DNA of 64,000 bases from Porticoccaceae bacterium (lineage in GTDB: Bacteria; Pseudomonadota; Gammaproteobacteria; Pseudomonadales; Porticoccaceae). The stretch is from NCBI GenBank assembly GCA_029242085.1, contig JAQWUP010000065.1, forward strand, positions 62,001 through 126,000, written 5' to 3'. The position numbers were made by a program, and so were the translations under genes. The stretch's first letter is position 1; every line of letters starts with the position of its first letter. Shown here in pieces: positions 10,471 through 21,061 of this stretch. The notes below the pieces were generated by a model, which did no database searches, was not told the DNA's origin, and saw only the letters and a list, made by a program, of their open reading frames with translations.

Positions 10471-11649
10471 CTAAACCAGCTCAATCGCCATTGCGGTGGC
10501 TTCGCCGCCGCCAATGCACAGACTGGCAATACCCTTTTTGCCACCGCGCTGTTGCAACGCATGAATCAGCGTGACAATAATTCTCGATCCGCTGGCACCA
10601 ATCGGATGACCCAGTGCACAGGCACCGCCATTAATATTCAGCTTGTCGTGGTCAATTCCGAGCTCTTTCATGGCCGCCATAGCTACCACAGCAAAGGCCT
10701 CGTTCACTTCCCAAATATCAACATCAGCCACCGACCAACCAACCCGCGTCAATGTTTTATTGATGGCGCTGACAGGCGCAGTGGTAAACCATTCTGGCTC
10801 TTGAGATGACTGGTCATAACCATGGATCAAAGCGATAGGTTTTAAGCCCTGAGCCGCGGCTTCATCGGCCATCATCAGAGTTAATGCAGCTGCGCCATCG
10901 GATATTGAGCTGGCGTTGGCAGCGGTGACGGTACCGTCTTTTTGGAAGGCGGGACGCAACTGTGGAATTTTGTCAGGTCGAGCATTGCCCGGTTGCTCAT
11001 CAGTATCTACGACCGTTTCGCCCCGACGACTGGTGATGGTGACGGGGGCAATTTCGGCACTAAAGAGACCCTGCTCAATCGCGGCATTGGCGCGGCGCAG
11101 CGACTCGATGGCGTAGTCGTCCTGAAGCTCGCGACTAAAGTCGTATTTATTGGCACAGCTCTCAGCGAAATTGCCCATGGGGACACCCTGATAGGCGTCC
11201 TGTAAACCATCGTATTGAATATGATCCAACATCTCGGCACTGCCGAAACGATAGCCCTGACGTCCCTGAGGAATCAGATAAGGCGCCCTGCTCATGCTCT
11301 CCATACCGCCGGCAACAATCGCCTTTGACTGACCAGCGCGCAGTGCATTGCCAGCCATCATCACGGACATCATGGCCGAGCCACAGACTTTGTTGACGGT
11401 GGTACAGGCCGTTGCCTTGCTTACGCCCGCCGCCAGTGCCGCCTGCCTCGCTGGAGCCTGACCCAATCCTGCACTCAACACGCAGCCCATAATCACTTCA
11501 TCGAGTTGATCAGAATGTAATCCGGCGCGCTCCAAGGCGGCGCGAATGGCGACTGCACCAAGGTCAGGGGCAGGTACTGAGGACAAACTGCCCATCATGC
11601 CGCCCATAGGTGTGCGTGCTGCAGATAAAATAGCGATAGCTTGAGACAT
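10471..11649 (-). CDS. Acetyl-CoA C-acetyltransferase (thiolase)
   Basis: AILSAARTPMGG, VNKVCGSAMMSVMMA, NINGGACALGHPIGASGSRI, CIGGGEATAMAIE; start trimmed to MSQAIAIL. Confidence 0.93.
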   Translation of the reverse strand: MSQAIAILSAARTPMGGMMGSLSSVPAPDLGAVAIRAALERAGLHSDQLDEVIMGCVLSAGLGQAPARQAALAAGVSKATACTTVNKVCGSAMMSVMMAGNALRAGQSKAIVAGGMESMSRAPYLIPQGRQGYRFGSAEMLDHIQYDGLQDAYQGVPMGNFAESCANKYDFSRELQDDYAIESLRRANAAIEQGLFSAEIAPVTITSRRGETVVDTDEQPGNARPDKIPQLRPAFQKDGTVTAANASSISDGAAALTLMMADEAAAQGLKPIALIHGYDQSSQEPEWFTTAPVSAINKTLTRVGWSVADVDIWEVNEAFAVVAMAAMKELGIDHDKLNINGGACALGHPIGASGSRIIVTLIHALQQRGGKKGIASLCIGGGEATAMAIELV

Positions 11650-11683
11650 TGAGAACTCCATTCTGAATTTAAAGAAAAAGGAC

Positions 11684-12133
11684 TTACTTAACCACGCGCA
11701 ATGAGGGTTTTGACTTTCCTGCACCTATATCGGTGACAGGTTTTGACGCGGATTTATCAGATTTGGTTTTGACCACTTTGGGGCCATTGGGTGGTGCGGG
11801 GGGTGGTGTATCGTCATCAGTCTCTGGTTCAAACACCATACCCTGCCCATTTTCTTGGGTATAAATGCCCATTACCGCACCAATGGGTAGATAAATATCG
11901 ATAGGCATACCACTGAATCGAGTGGAGAGCTGAACAAACTCGTGATTCATATCGAAATTGGTGACTGCGCGAGGCGCAATATTGAGCACTATCTGCCCGT
12001 CGGTGACAAAGTCCTGGGGCACTTCAACACCGGGATAATGTGCATTGACAACAATGTAAGGCGTGCAGTCGTTATCTACTATCCAGTCAAAGAAAGCCCT
12101 TAACAGGTAGGAACGATTCGACCGCATCTTCAT
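11684..12133 (-). CDS. sspB: ClpXP protease specificity-enhancing factor SspB
   Basis: RSNRSYLLRAFFDWIVDNDCTPYIVVNA...; downstream of sspA. Confidence 0.93.
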   Translation of the reverse strand: MKMRSNRSYLLRAFFDWIVDNDCTPYIVVNAHYPGVEVPQDFVTDGQIVLNIAPRAVTNFDMNHEFVQLSTRFSGMPIDIYLPIGAVMGIYTQENGQGMVFEPETDDDTPPPAPPNGPKVVKTKSDKSASKPVTDIGAGKSKPSLRVVK

Positions 12134-12134
12134 A

Positions 12135-12740
12135 CTAGCCGCGAATCTCACGTTCGAGGTCGGTCAGACTCTCTTCAAAAGAGGGCCGCGCAAACAGGCG
12201 ATCCATATAGTCGAGTAGAGGCTTCACCTGACGGTTGCTGGGCAAGTCGATACCCAACTGAGGTAGGCGCCAGAGCATAGGCCCCAGGCAGCAATCGACC
12301 AGCGTGAACTCTTCGTTCATAAAGAAATCCATATCGGCAAAAATACTGGCTACACCGATTAATGACTCACGGAATTCTTTGCGTGCTGCCTCGGCTTTTT
12401 TGCTATCTGGGCTAGCCACGATCTGGTCGATCAAGGTACACCAGTCGCGCTCAATGCGGTAGATCCACAGACGGCTCTGCGCTCGAGCTACCGGATAAAC
12501 AGGCAACAGTGGTGGATGCGGAAAACGCTCATCCAGATACTCCATAACCACCTTAGACTCATACAGGGCTAGATCACGATCGACCAGAGTCGGCAGTGTA
12601 CCGTAGGGATTAGCCTCAAGGATTTCTTCAGTAACGGCGTTGGCTTCGATATCTTCGATATCAACAGTAACGCCTTTCTCCGCGAGTACAATGCGCACTC
12701 TATGGCTATACTGGCAAGTAGGATCAGAAAACAATGTCAT
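12135..12740 (-). CDS. sspA: Stringent starvation protein A (GST-like)
   Basis: [24 protein letters not shown]...[35 protein letters not shown]. Confidence 0.94.
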   Translation of the reverse strand: MTLFSDPTCQYSHRVRIVLAEKGVTVDIEDIEANAVTEEILEANPYGTLPTLVDRDLALYESKVVMEYLDERFPHPPLLPVYPVARAQSRLWIYRIERDWCTLIDQIVASPDSKKAEAARKEFRESLIGVASIFADMDFFMNEEFTLVDCCLGPMLWRLPQLGIDLPSNRQVKPLLDYMDRLFARPSFEESLTDLEREIRG

Positions 12741-12872
12741 CGATGATCGTCGCACAACAACCTCACATTTTTAAAAGTAAATAAAAGGGCAGAATTACTC
12801 TGCCCATAGCCGATAACCCGAAGGCCACCCTCTACCACAACAGACGTAAGCAGCCTGGGCGGACTGGAAAGT

Positions 12873-14909
12873 TTAGTGAATGCCTTTCCAGTACTCGCGG
12901 TTCAGTAACACTGTTGGTACTAACAATAGTAGCAGAAACAACAAAACCATCTTACCGATATGTTTGCGCTGCTCGGCCATTGGCTCAGCGATATAAGTCA
13001 AAAAGTTAACCAGGTCATAAACGGCAACCTCATATTTCTCTACCGACATGGTGCCAGTTTGATTGATTTCAAAACGACCACAGGGGTCATCGAGAATATC
13101 TGCACCAGTCATCAGGTCACGCTTGATACCGCCATTGGCGGCCAGCACTGGGCCGGGCGCGCATTCAGGCAAGCCCTGCAAGTCCAGCAGAGCATGGGGC
13201 ATACCCACATCTTTAAAGACACGATTGTTTACACCCAAGGGACGCGACGGATCGGCATAGAAGTTGGTCAGATAGGTATAGATCCACTCTGGTGAACGCG
13301 CTCTAGCCACTAATGTTAGATCTGGAGGCGTGGCACCAAACCAATCTTTAGCACCATCGGAGGGCATGGCAATATTCATCAACTCGCCGATTTTCTGGCC
13401 AGTAAAAATCATATTATCCATCATCATCTGGTTGGGAATACCGATATCGTTAGCAACGCGCTCCCAGCGCGAATACTTAAATGAGTGACAGCCCATGCAA
13501 AAGTTAACCGCTAACTTGGCGCCGTTTTGCAACGACGCATCATTAGACAGCTGCGCTTCAAAAGGCTCACAGTCGATACTGCCGCAGGATTTACCGCTTT
13601 CGGCACCTACAGCTTTGAGCGGCAGAACCACCAGTACAGCAACGACACATACTGCGCCTATGCTTCTCCAGAATCCGATACCGCCATCCATGGTGATGCG
13701 ATCTGGCTCAGGCTTAGTGGTTTCCATTCTGGTCCAGAAGTAGATACCGATAAAGTAGCCAAAGTACAGAACAGTACAGATCTGTGCCAGGAAGGTACGC
13801 TCTGGCGTCGGCGCTTTAACACCTAGATAACCGAGGATAATAAACACAGCGGGCAATACCAAGATTGCGATACGGCTGACGATACCCTTGTAGCGTATCG
13901 AGCGCACTGGGCTTCTATCCAACCAGGGCAGTACAAACAGAATGGCGATTGCCGCAGCCATAATAATAAAGCCACCGAGCTTATCTGGAACTGCTCTGAG
14001 CATTGAATAGTAAGGTGTGAAATACCAGACTGGGGCAATATGCTCAGGAGTCTTCAATGAATTAGCTATCTCAAAGTTAGCATGCTCTAGGAAGTAGCCA
14101 CCCATCTCAGGCATAAAGAACAGAATCGCACAGAACACAAACAGGAACACTACAATGGGCACCAGATCGTGAATCACAAAGTACGGGAAGAACGGAATAC
14201 CATCAATCGGGTTGCCGTCTTTGTCTTTGTGGTTCTTGATACTGACACCATCAGGGTTATTTGAGCCGACATCGTGCAAGGCAATAATATGCATAACCAC
14301 CAATGCAATCAGAATGATTGGCAGCGCCACAACATGAAGTGACATAAAGCGATTGAGGGTAATTCCTGAGATCAGGTAATCACCGCGAATCCACTGCACA
14401 ATATCTTCACCCACCACTGGGATCGCGCCAAACAGGCTGATAATTACCTGAGCGCCCCAGTAGGACATCTGTCCCCAAGGCAGTACGTAACCCAAGAAGG
14501 CTTCTGCCATCAGCGCTACATAGATAGTCATACCAAAGATCCATACCAACTCTCGCGGCGCCTTGTAAGAGCCATACATCAGGCCGCGGAACATATGCAT
14601 ATAGACGACGATAAAGAACGCAGACGCACCTGTACTGTGCGCGTAGCGAATTATCCAGCCGAGATCTACATCTCGCATAATGTACTCAACTGACGCAAAA
14701 GCCTGTTCAGCAGAGCCCTGATAGCTCATCAACAGCCAGATACCGGTAATCAGCTGAATAACCAGAACCACCATCGACAGGACGCCGAAGTAGTACCAGA
14801 AGTTAAAGTTTTTAGGCGCGTAGTACTCCGCCATATGCCGATTCCACTCGCGCTTGAGCGTTGGCATACGCGAGTCTAACCATGCGGCAAAACCAGTTTC
14901 ATTGCTCAT
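12873..14909 (-). CDS. Ubiquinol-cytochrome c reductase cytochrome b / cytochrome c1 fusion
   Basis: 678 aa uninterrupted ORF: cytochrome b (PKNFNFWYYFGVLSMVV...GYVLPWGQMSYWGA) then c1 with signal-like TM (WRSIGAVCVVAVLVVLPLKAVGA), haem motif CMGCH and C-terminal TM anchor. Confidence 0.92.
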   Translation of the reverse strand: MSNETGFAAWLDSRMPTLKREWNRHMAEYYAPKNFNFWYYFGVLSMVVLVIQLITGIWLLMSYQGSAEQAFASVEYIMRDVDLGWIIRYAHSTGASAFFIVVYMHMFRGLMYGSYKAPRELVWIFGMTIYVALMAEAFLGYVLPWGQMSYWGAQVIISLFGAIPVVGEDIVQWIRGDYLISGITLNRFMSLHVVALPIILIALVVMHIIALHDVGSNNPDGVSIKNHKDKDGNPIDGIPFFPYFVIHDLVPIVVFLFVFCAILFFMPEMGGYFLEHANFEIANSLKTPEHIAPVWYFTPYYSMLRAVPDKLGGFIIMAAAIAILFVLPWLDRSPVRSIRYKGIVSRIAILVLPAVFIILGYLGVKAPTPERTFLAQICTVLYFGYFIGIYFWTRMETTKPEPDRITMDGGIGFWRSIGAVCVVAVLVVLPLKAVGAESGKSCGSIDCEPFEAQLSNDASLQNGAKLAVNFCMGCHSFKYSRWERVANDIGIPNQMMMDNMIFTGQKIGELMNIAMPSDGAKDWFGATPPDLTLVARARSPEWIYTYLTNFYADPSRPLGVNNRVFKDVGMPHALLDLQGLPECAPGPVLAANGGIKRDLMTGADILDDPCGRFEINQTGTMSVEKYEVAVYDLVNFLTYIAEPMAEQRKHIGKMVLLFLLLLLVPTVLLNREYWKGIH

Positions 14910-15514
14910 TACGCAACCTCCGAATCTATACCAATAATCAAAACATCATCCGACTCATACACATGGGGCGGAATTTCGAGGTTAGTCGGTGCAGGAACAC
15001 CGGCATATACACGACCGGACAGATCAAACTTGGAACCGTGGCAGGGACAGAAAAATCCTCCCAACCAGGCATCGCCACCCAGATCTACCGCACCGACATC
15101 GGGGCGATACATAGGGGCACAACCCAGATGGGTACAGAGTCCGACCAGAACCAGAAACTCTTCCTTACCAGTCAGAGTACGGGCACTACCAGCGACATAG
15201 TCTGGTTGAGCAGCACTTTCAGAGGCGGGATCTTTGAGGATACCCTCGCTAAATGTATCGATGGTAGCCAGAGCCGCGGCATCGCGACGTACGATGTAAA
15301 CTGGCTTACCGCGCCACTCAACAACAAGACGACCACCGACTTCCAGCTTGGAAATATTTACTTTTACTGGGGCACCAGCAGCTTTCGCTTTTGCGCTGGG
15401 CTGCCAAGATGAAACAAAAGGTATCGCCGCACCTACTACGCCAGCACCACCAACTACAGAGGTAGCACCAAGCAAAAATTTGCGGCGACTATGGTTGACA
15501 CCGTCACTAGTCAT
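14909..15514 (-). CDS. petA: Ubiquinol-cytochrome c reductase Rieske iron-sulfur subunit
   Basis: Tat-like RRKFLLGATSVVGG and Rieske motifs CTHLGC / CPCHGSKF. Confidence 0.95.
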   Translation of the reverse strand: MTSDGVNHSRRKFLLGATSVVGGAGVVGAAIPFVSSWQPSAKAKAAGAPVKVNISKLEVGGRLVVEWRGKPVYIVRRDAAALATIDTFSEGILKDPASESAAQPDYVAGSARTLTGKEEFLVLVGLCTHLGCAPMYRPDVGAVDLGGDAWLGGFFCPCHGSKFDLSGRVYAGVPAPTNLEIPPHVYESDDVLIIGIDSEVA

Positions 15515-15680
15515 GACGTTCTCCCTAAAACTTCAAAAATGGAATTCAAAACACACGGACTCGCGCGTCAATGAAAAAAAGCGGTGAATTTTAACGGAAA
15601 GCCGTTTTTTACGCAATAGTGGCATTGGCCTGAAATAGGTTAACTCACTGATTTTAATGCTAAAAAAAAGACAAAAAAAA

Positions 15681-15700
15681 GCCCGACCAATGAGTCGGGC
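15681..15700 (-). terminator. Rho-independent terminator of rplM-rpsI
   Basis: GCCCGAC-CAATGA-GTCGGGC hairpin; A8 on the + strand at 15673-15680 is a U tract on the minus-strand transcript. Confidence 0.85.
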
Positions 15701-15719
15701 TGTTCTTTTGAGGCTGAGA

Positions 15720-16112
15720 TTAACGCTTTGAGAACTGAGGACGCTTACGCGCCTTGTGCAGACCTACTTTCTTACGCTCAACCTGACGTGCATCACGAGT
15801 CAAAAAGCCTGCTTTGCGCAGTGATGGACGTAGATTTTCGTCGTAGCTAACTAGCGCGCGGGCGATGCCGTGGCGAATTGCTCCGGCCTGACCAAAGTTA
15901 CCACCGCCAGCGACAGTTATATTGAGATCGAACTTCTCAACCATATCGACAATCTCGAAAGGCTGACGAACAATCATTCGCGCTACTTCTCTACCGAAGT
16001 AAACTTCAATAGCACGGTTGTTAATGGTGATGTTGCCGTTTCCAGATTTCATGAAAACGCGGGCTGCTGATGTCTTTCGACGTCCAGTGCCATAAAATTG
16101 AGTATCTGCCAT
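15720..16112 (-). CDS. rpsI: 30S ribosomal protein S9
   Basis: [16 protein letters not shown]...[17 protein letters not shown]. Confidence 0.98.
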   Translation of the reverse strand: MADTQFYGTGRRKTSAARVFMKSGNGNITINNRAIEVYFGREVARMIVRQPFEIVDMVEKFDLNITVAGGGNFGQAGAIRHGIARALVSYDENLRPSLRKAGFLTRDARQVERKKVGLHKARKRPQFSKR

Positions 16113-16124
16113 GGTCCCTTTCCC

Positions 16125-16553
16125 TTACAGTTCGAGTGTCTGAGGCTGCTGCGCAGCATGGGGATGTTCCATACCAGCATAAACCTTGAGCTTTCTAAAC
16201 ATTTCCCGGCCGAGAGGTCCGCGCGGCAACATTCCTTTGACCGCTGACTGGATAACACGCTCAGGCGCTTTATCAATCAACTTCTCAAAGGAGATATCTT
16301 TAATGCCACCTGGGTAACCGGTGTGGGAGTAATAAATCTTGCCTTTGGCTTTGTTGCCTGTCACACCGACCTTCTCGGCGTTAACCACGACAACGTAGTC
16401 ACCTGTATCGACATGTGGAGTATATTCTGGCTTGTGCTTGCCACGTAAACGTGTCGCAATCTCAACGGCCAGACGACCCAGGGTTTTGCCCTCGGCGTCT
16501 ACGATATACCAGTCGCGTTGTACTGATTCTGCTTTAGCGCTAAATGTTTTCAT
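16125..16553 (-). CDS. rplM: 50S ribosomal protein L13
   Basis: [29 protein letters not shown]... Confidence 0.98.
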   Translation of the reverse strand: MKTFSAKAESVQRDWYIVDAEGKTLGRLAVEIATRLRGKHKPEYTPHVDTGDYVVVVNAEKVGVTGNKAKGKIYYSHTGYPGGIKDISFEKLIDKAPERVIQSAVKGMLPRGPLGREMFRKLKVYAGMEHPHAAQQPQTLEL

Positions 16554-16652
16554 CTTATCCTGCCTGGCTTTGGGGGATCCCAAAAAAGGGTGCGAATTGT
16601 AATGACCACTGGGACGTTGTGCAAGGCCTGTGTGCAGTAAAGTTTAACTTTT

Positions 16653-17762
16653 TTATGGTCGGTGGGGCCGCGCCAGATATTCATGGCTCTGCATCTCCAA
16701 AAGCCGACTCTGGGTACGCTGAAACTCAAAGCCCAATCGACCACCAGAATACAGTGTATCTAGGGGTTCCGCGGCAGAAATGGCCAACTTTACATTGCGG
16801 TCATAGAATTCATCGACCAGATTGATAAAGCGCCGCGCCGCGTCGTCATTGATACCACCTAGCAGCGGGATATTGCTTATCATCACCGCGTGAAACTCAC
16901 AGGCAATATCGATATAGTCATTTTGACTGCGAGGACCTTCGCAGATTGATGTGAATTCAAACCACACTATGTCTTCGGCCAACTTTATAACCGGGATCGG
17001 GCGGCCCTCCACTTCCAGATCAACAGCCTCTTTGATTTCACCCTCTACTGGCACCAGTCGGTCAAAGGTATCGCTAACAGCCTGCTGTGCCGCCTGATCG
17101 AGGGGGGAATGGTATAACTCAGCTTGCTCTAGCGCACGCAGGCGATGATCCACGCCACCATCGACATTCAATACGCGGCAGCGCGCATTGAGCAGGGCTA
17201 TGGCCGGTAAAAAACGCTGGCGCTGGAGACCATTGTGGTAGAGATCATTAGGAATAATATTCGAGGTAGCAACCAGACAGACATCGCGGGCAAATAGCTC
17301 TTCCAACAGCATACCCAGAATCATGGCATCGGTAATATCACTGACAAAAAACTCATCGAAACAAATAATGCAGGTTTCACCCGCTATCTTGTCTGCCACC
17401 AGACGCAGCGGGTCAGCCTGACCCTTGAGCTGCTTTAAATCCTGATGCACCCGGCGCATAAAACGATGGAAGTGAACTCGCATCTTGCGCTCAAACGGCA
17501 GACTTTCATAAAAGTTATCCATCAGATAGGTTTTGCCGCGACCCACCCCACCCCAGAAATACAGCCCTTGCTCTGGCTTTAACTCAGATTTGGCAAATTT
17601 TTGTAGCAGCCCCCCCAGCAGGCCCGCCGAGGGCTGGCTGTGCTTCGCCACCAAACGCTGATAGAGATCTTCCAGCGCGTCCACAGCTGCGGCCTGCGCG
17701 GGATCTGCAACAAAGCCTTCGCGGGATAAATCTCTGAGGTAGCGCTGCTTGGGGGTGGGCAT
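16653..17762 (-). CDS. zapE: Cell division protein ZapE (AFG1-like ATPase)
   Basis: GLYFWGGVGRGKTYLMDNFYESLPF, CFDEFFVSDITDAMILGML, ATSNIIPNDLYHNGLQRQRFLPAI. Confidence 0.94.
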   Translation of the reverse strand: MPTPKQRYLRDLSREGFVADPAQAAAVDALEDLYQRLVAKHSQPSAGLLGGLLQKFAKSELKPEQGLYFWGGVGRGKTYLMDNFYESLPFERKMRVHFHRFMRRVHQDLKQLKGQADPLRLVADKIAGETCIICFDEFFVSDITDAMILGMLLEELFARDVCLVATSNIIPNDLYHNGLQRQRFLPAIALLNARCRVLNVDGGVDHRLRALEQAELYHSPLDQAAQQAVSDTFDRLVPVEGEIKEAVDLEVEGRPIPVIKLAEDIVWFEFTSICEGPRSQNDYIDIACEFHAVMISNIPLLGGINDDAARRFINLVDEFYDRNVKLAISAAEPLDTLYSGGRLGFEFQRTQSRLLEMQSHEYLARPHRP

Positions 17763-17941
17763 TAGACACTAATTGGTTGCGGATAAAGGCGAACTTTAAC
17801 CAGCAAATTAATTGGTTACAACCAAAACTCTCGGGCGCCAACAGATAAAATCTAAGTTACAATGAGAAGGAGGCTTAAATGGAAAATGGCAATTGACCGC
17901 CGCTTCTATTTGCAGAGAATTAATCTAGAGGGGAAATAATC

Positions 17942-18466
17942 TTGGCAACACTGACCGTGGTACTTATAGCAGCTGCATTCTTTTTGATCGGCGCCGGTAT
18001 CGGACATCTCTATTCGCGCAAAACACAGGGCACTAACAAGTCCGTGCGCGATCTGGAGAAGCAACTTGAGCTGAGTGAGAAAAATCTCCGTCGCTACCAA
18101 CAGGAAGTGACCGAACACTTTGTCACCGTTTCGCACCTGACCACTAATATGGCCCAGAGCTATCGCCAGATTCATGAGCATTTAGCCACCAGCGCTATTC
18201 GTCTAGCCAGTCCTGAGATCGGTCGGCAGCTGCTTAAAGCCGGTGGTTCTGACCTTTCACTGCTCGATGCTGACGGCAATCCGCTGATCAATGCTGAGGA
18301 TATTCAACCACCGAGAGACTACGCCCCCAAAGTGCCCGGCGGTATTTTGAGTGAGGAGTACGGTCTCGATGACAATGATCTCAGCAAGGACCACCCAGAC
18401 GCAGCCAATGGCCAAAATGAGTCAGAGGATGACGAGAATAGCGATCCAACACTTAATGTCAGCTAA
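17942..18466 (+). CDS. YhcB/ZapG-type DUF1043 membrane protein (TTG start)
   Basis: N-terminal TM then coiled coil: GIGHLYSR...LEKQLELSEKNLRRYQQEVTEHFVTVSHLTTNMAQSYRQIHEHLA. Confidence 0.88.
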   Translation: MATLTVVLIAAAFFLIGAGIGHLYSRKTQGTNKSVRDLEKQLELSEKNLRRYQQEVTEHFVTVSHLTTNMAQSYRQIHEHLATSAIRLASPEIGRQLLKAGGSDLSLLDADGNPLINAEDIQPPRDYAPKVPGGILSEEYGLDDNDLSKDHPDAANGQNESEDDENSDPTLNVS

Positions 18467-18503
18467 CGTCAGATAATACATATAGCGAACAGGGAGGTTT
18501 GCT

Positions 18504-19250
18504 ATCAATTCAGTCTCAGCCCATCTAAGTCGCCTTACCAACCTACTATTACCCAGCGCTTGCACAGCCTGCAAAGGCCATTTGGAGCCTGAAAATCAAT
18601 GCCTGTGCAATGATTGCATCAATGCTCTGCCCTGGCTTACAGACCAGTGCCAGCGATGTGCCCTACCCCTGCCCAGACAATGCAATGAGCGCAATATCAT
18701 CTGTCCCGAATGCCAGAAGAGCACACCACCTTTTCAACGCTGCGTGGCGGCCTTCCACTATCAGGATCCAATTAACAATCTGATTGCCGCGATTAAAACT
18801 AACCCTCATGCTGCAGAACTGCCGCAACTATCGGGGCTGCTCGCAACCACTATTACAGATCGCTACCAAGCCACTGATCTGCCCCAGATTGTGATCCCAT
18901 TGCCACTACATTGGCGCAAATTAACTCGCCGAGGATTTAACCAGAGCTACAGTATTGCCAGAGTGCTGTGCCAGAAATTGCCGGGCACTGAGCTTCGCAG
19001 TGATATTTGCTATCGTCGCACCTACTCAGCCCCACAACACCTGCAGGGCAAGCCTCAGCGTCTGAGTTTTATGCGCAATGCGTTTGCCGTGCACAAACCA
19101 ATCGATGGCCGATCAGTCGCTATCGTTGACGATGTGGTCACGACCAAAGCCACGGCAATTGCAGCGGCCTCCAGCCTGATAAAGGCGGGCGCTGGGAGCG
19201 TTGATATATGGTGTATTGCAAGAACAGGCTGGCATATTACTGCGACCTGA
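18504..19250 (+). CDS. comF: ComF/GntX family amidophosphoribosyltransferase-like protein (possible AUC start; first canonical start is TTG 18582)
   Basis: PRTase motif VAIVDDVVTTKATAIAAA; zinc-finger CTAC...CLCNDC needs the reading frame upstream of TTG 18582. Confidence 0.82.
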   Translation: MNSVSAHLSRLTNLLLPSACTACKGHLEPENQCLCNDCINALPWLTDQCQRCALPLPRQCNERNIICPECQKSTPPFQRCVAAFHYQDPINNLIAAIKTNPHAAELPQLSGLLATTITDRYQATDLPQIVIPLPLHWRKLTRRGFNQSYSIARVLCQKLPGTELRSDICYRRTYSAPQHLQGKPQRLSFMRNAFAVHKPIDGRSVAIVDDVVTTKATAIAAASSLIKAGAGSVDIWCIARTGWHITAT

Positions 19251-19256
19251 CTCAGA

Positions 19257-20072
19257 ATGCGGCCTATGAATAATCTTGTCGATAACAATCAAGCAATGAC
19301 CAACAAGGTGTGGCGGTACATATTCCGCGAGGCGCAGACAACCGCCCAAGAGGAACCCGTATTAGCCAGCTACCTGCAAGCCACTATATTGGATCATGAC
19401 AATATGGGCAGTGCGCTGAGCTTTCATCTGTCCACCAAACTGGCCAGTAGTGCCACACCAATGCAGATGCTGGGCGATATTATGGACAGCGTTTACGCTG
19501 ATCCAGAGATTATTAGCTGTGCGGCAAAAGATATTCAGGCCACGGTAGACCGCGACTCTGCCTGCGACCTGTACAGCACACCTTTCCTCTATTTCAAGGG
19601 GTTTCTGGCTCTGCAAGCCTATCGCGTTGCACATCATCTATGGCTGCAAGATGAGCGCTCTGTGGCGCTTTTAATCCAGTACCGTATCTCGCTAACACTG
19701 GCGGTCGATATTCACCCAGCCGCCGTTATTGGCTGCGGGCTGATGATTGACCATGCTACAGGTCTGGTGATTGGCGAAACCGCAGTAGTCGAAGACAGCG
19801 TTTCTATAATGCAGTCAGTAACCTTGGGCGGAACAGGTAAAGTCAGCGGTGATCGCCACCCAAAAATTCGCAAAGGCGTCCTGCTTGGGCCCGGCGCAAA
19901 AATACTCGGCAATATCGAAATTGGAGAGGGAGCCATGGTTGCCGCTTCCAGCGTGGTACTCAAAGCAGTTGAACCTCATGCCATAGTCGCAGGCGTGCCA
20001 GCCAAGGTGGTCGGCCATGTGGATATTGATGAACCATCAAAAGTGATGGATCATTATTTTAAGTGTCCGTAA
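19257..20072 (+). CDS. cysE: Serine O-acetyltransferase (copy 1)
   Basis: DIHPAAVIGCGLMIDHATGLVIGETAVVEDSVSIMQSVTLGGTGK, hexapeptide repeats. Confidence 0.93.
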   Translation: MRPMNNLVDNNQAMTNKVWRYIFREAQTTAQEEPVLASYLQATILDHDNMGSALSFHLSTKLASSATPMQMLGDIMDSVYADPEIISCAAKDIQATVDRDSACDLYSTPFLYFKGFLALQAYRVAHHLWLQDERSVALLIQYRISLTLAVDIHPAAVIGCGLMIDHATGLVIGETAVVEDSVSIMQSVTLGGTGKVSGDRHPKIRKGVLLGPGAKILGNIEIGEGAMVAASSVVLKAVEPHAIVAGVPAKVVGHVDIDEPSKVMDHYFKCP

Positions 20073-20095
20073 TTATGGCCAGAGGTCGGACTTGA

Positions 20096-21061
20096 TTAAC
20101 AGCGCTGCCAGCTAAATGGCATCACCTGATCAATAGAGTCAGCCCCCAGCAAGTGCATTAATAGCCTATCCACCCCAAGCGCAACGCCGGCACAGGCTGG
20201 CAAGCCCGAGTCCAGTGCCGCCATCAACTTTTCATCTATGGCTATAGCAGGCTTATTGTGAGCGCTGCGTTGCTCTGCATCTTTTTCGAAGCGCTGACGC
20301 TGCTGGACCGCATCGGTAAGCTCCATATAGCCATTGGCTAGCTCCATACTGTTAAAAAACACCTCAAAACGCCGACTGACCAATTGGCCCTGGGCATTCA
20401 GGTGGAGCTGTGCCAGAGCTGCCTGGCAGGCGGGGTAATCATAGATAAACACCAATCCATCCGGCAGCTGGGGCTCCACGCTGAGGCTAAATAATAGATC
20501 TAAACAGTTAGCGCGATTTTCCTGAGCCCAACTATCTGAGCTCGCATTCACCGCCAGCTGTTGTAAAGAAGCCAGTTCAGCACTGTGAGGGTCGACACCG
20601 AGAACCGATTTAAAGCATTCGCCATAACCCAGCTTAGTCACCGCAAGCTGCGCATCTGTGCCAGAGCTGACAAGCTGACCAATAAGCTCGGCAACCTCAT
20701 CCATAAGCTGATGTTCGTCCCAGCCACAGCGATACCATTCGAGCATCGTGAATTCTGGGTTGTGACGGCGCCCTGACTCAGCATCGCGAAATGCCTTACC
20801 CAGGCAAAAGATATCGCCAGAGCCAGCTGCAAGCAGCCGCTTCATAAAGTATTCAGGAGAAGTTTGTAAGTACCCACTACTGCCAGATACCAGATTATTA
20901 ATGCTTTCTATATTGATATCTGTAACGGTTGAGCGCGCCAGAACGGGAACATCAACCTCAAGAACCTGACGCTGCTGAAAAAAACTGCGCAGGCTTTGCA
21001 AAAGCTCGCTGCGATAGTGCAACGAACTCGGATCAATACCAGGCTGCCAATGATCAGCCAC
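20096..21061 (-). CDS. epmA: EF-P (R)-beta-lysine ligase EpmA (GTG start)
   Basis: LysRS-like class II motifs (GDIFCLGKAFRDAESGRRHNPEFTMLEWY; GVALGVDRLLMHLLGA); adjacent to efp. Confidence 0.93.
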   Translation of the reverse strand: MADHWQPGIDPSSLHYRSELLQSLRSFFQQRQVLEVDVPVLARSTVTDINIESINNLVSGSSGYLQTSPEYFMKRLLAAGSGDIFCLGKAFRDAESGRRHNPEFTMLEWYRCGWDEHQLMDEVAELIGQLVSSGTDAQLAVTKLGYGECFKSVLGVDPHSAELASLQQLAVNASSDSWAQENRANCLDLLFSLSVEPQLPDGLVFIYDYPACQAALAQLHLNAQGQLVSRRFEVFFNSMELANGYMELTDAVQQRQRFEKDAEQRSAHNKPAIAIDEKLMAALDSGLPACAGVALGVDRLLMHLLGADSIDQVMPFSWQRC

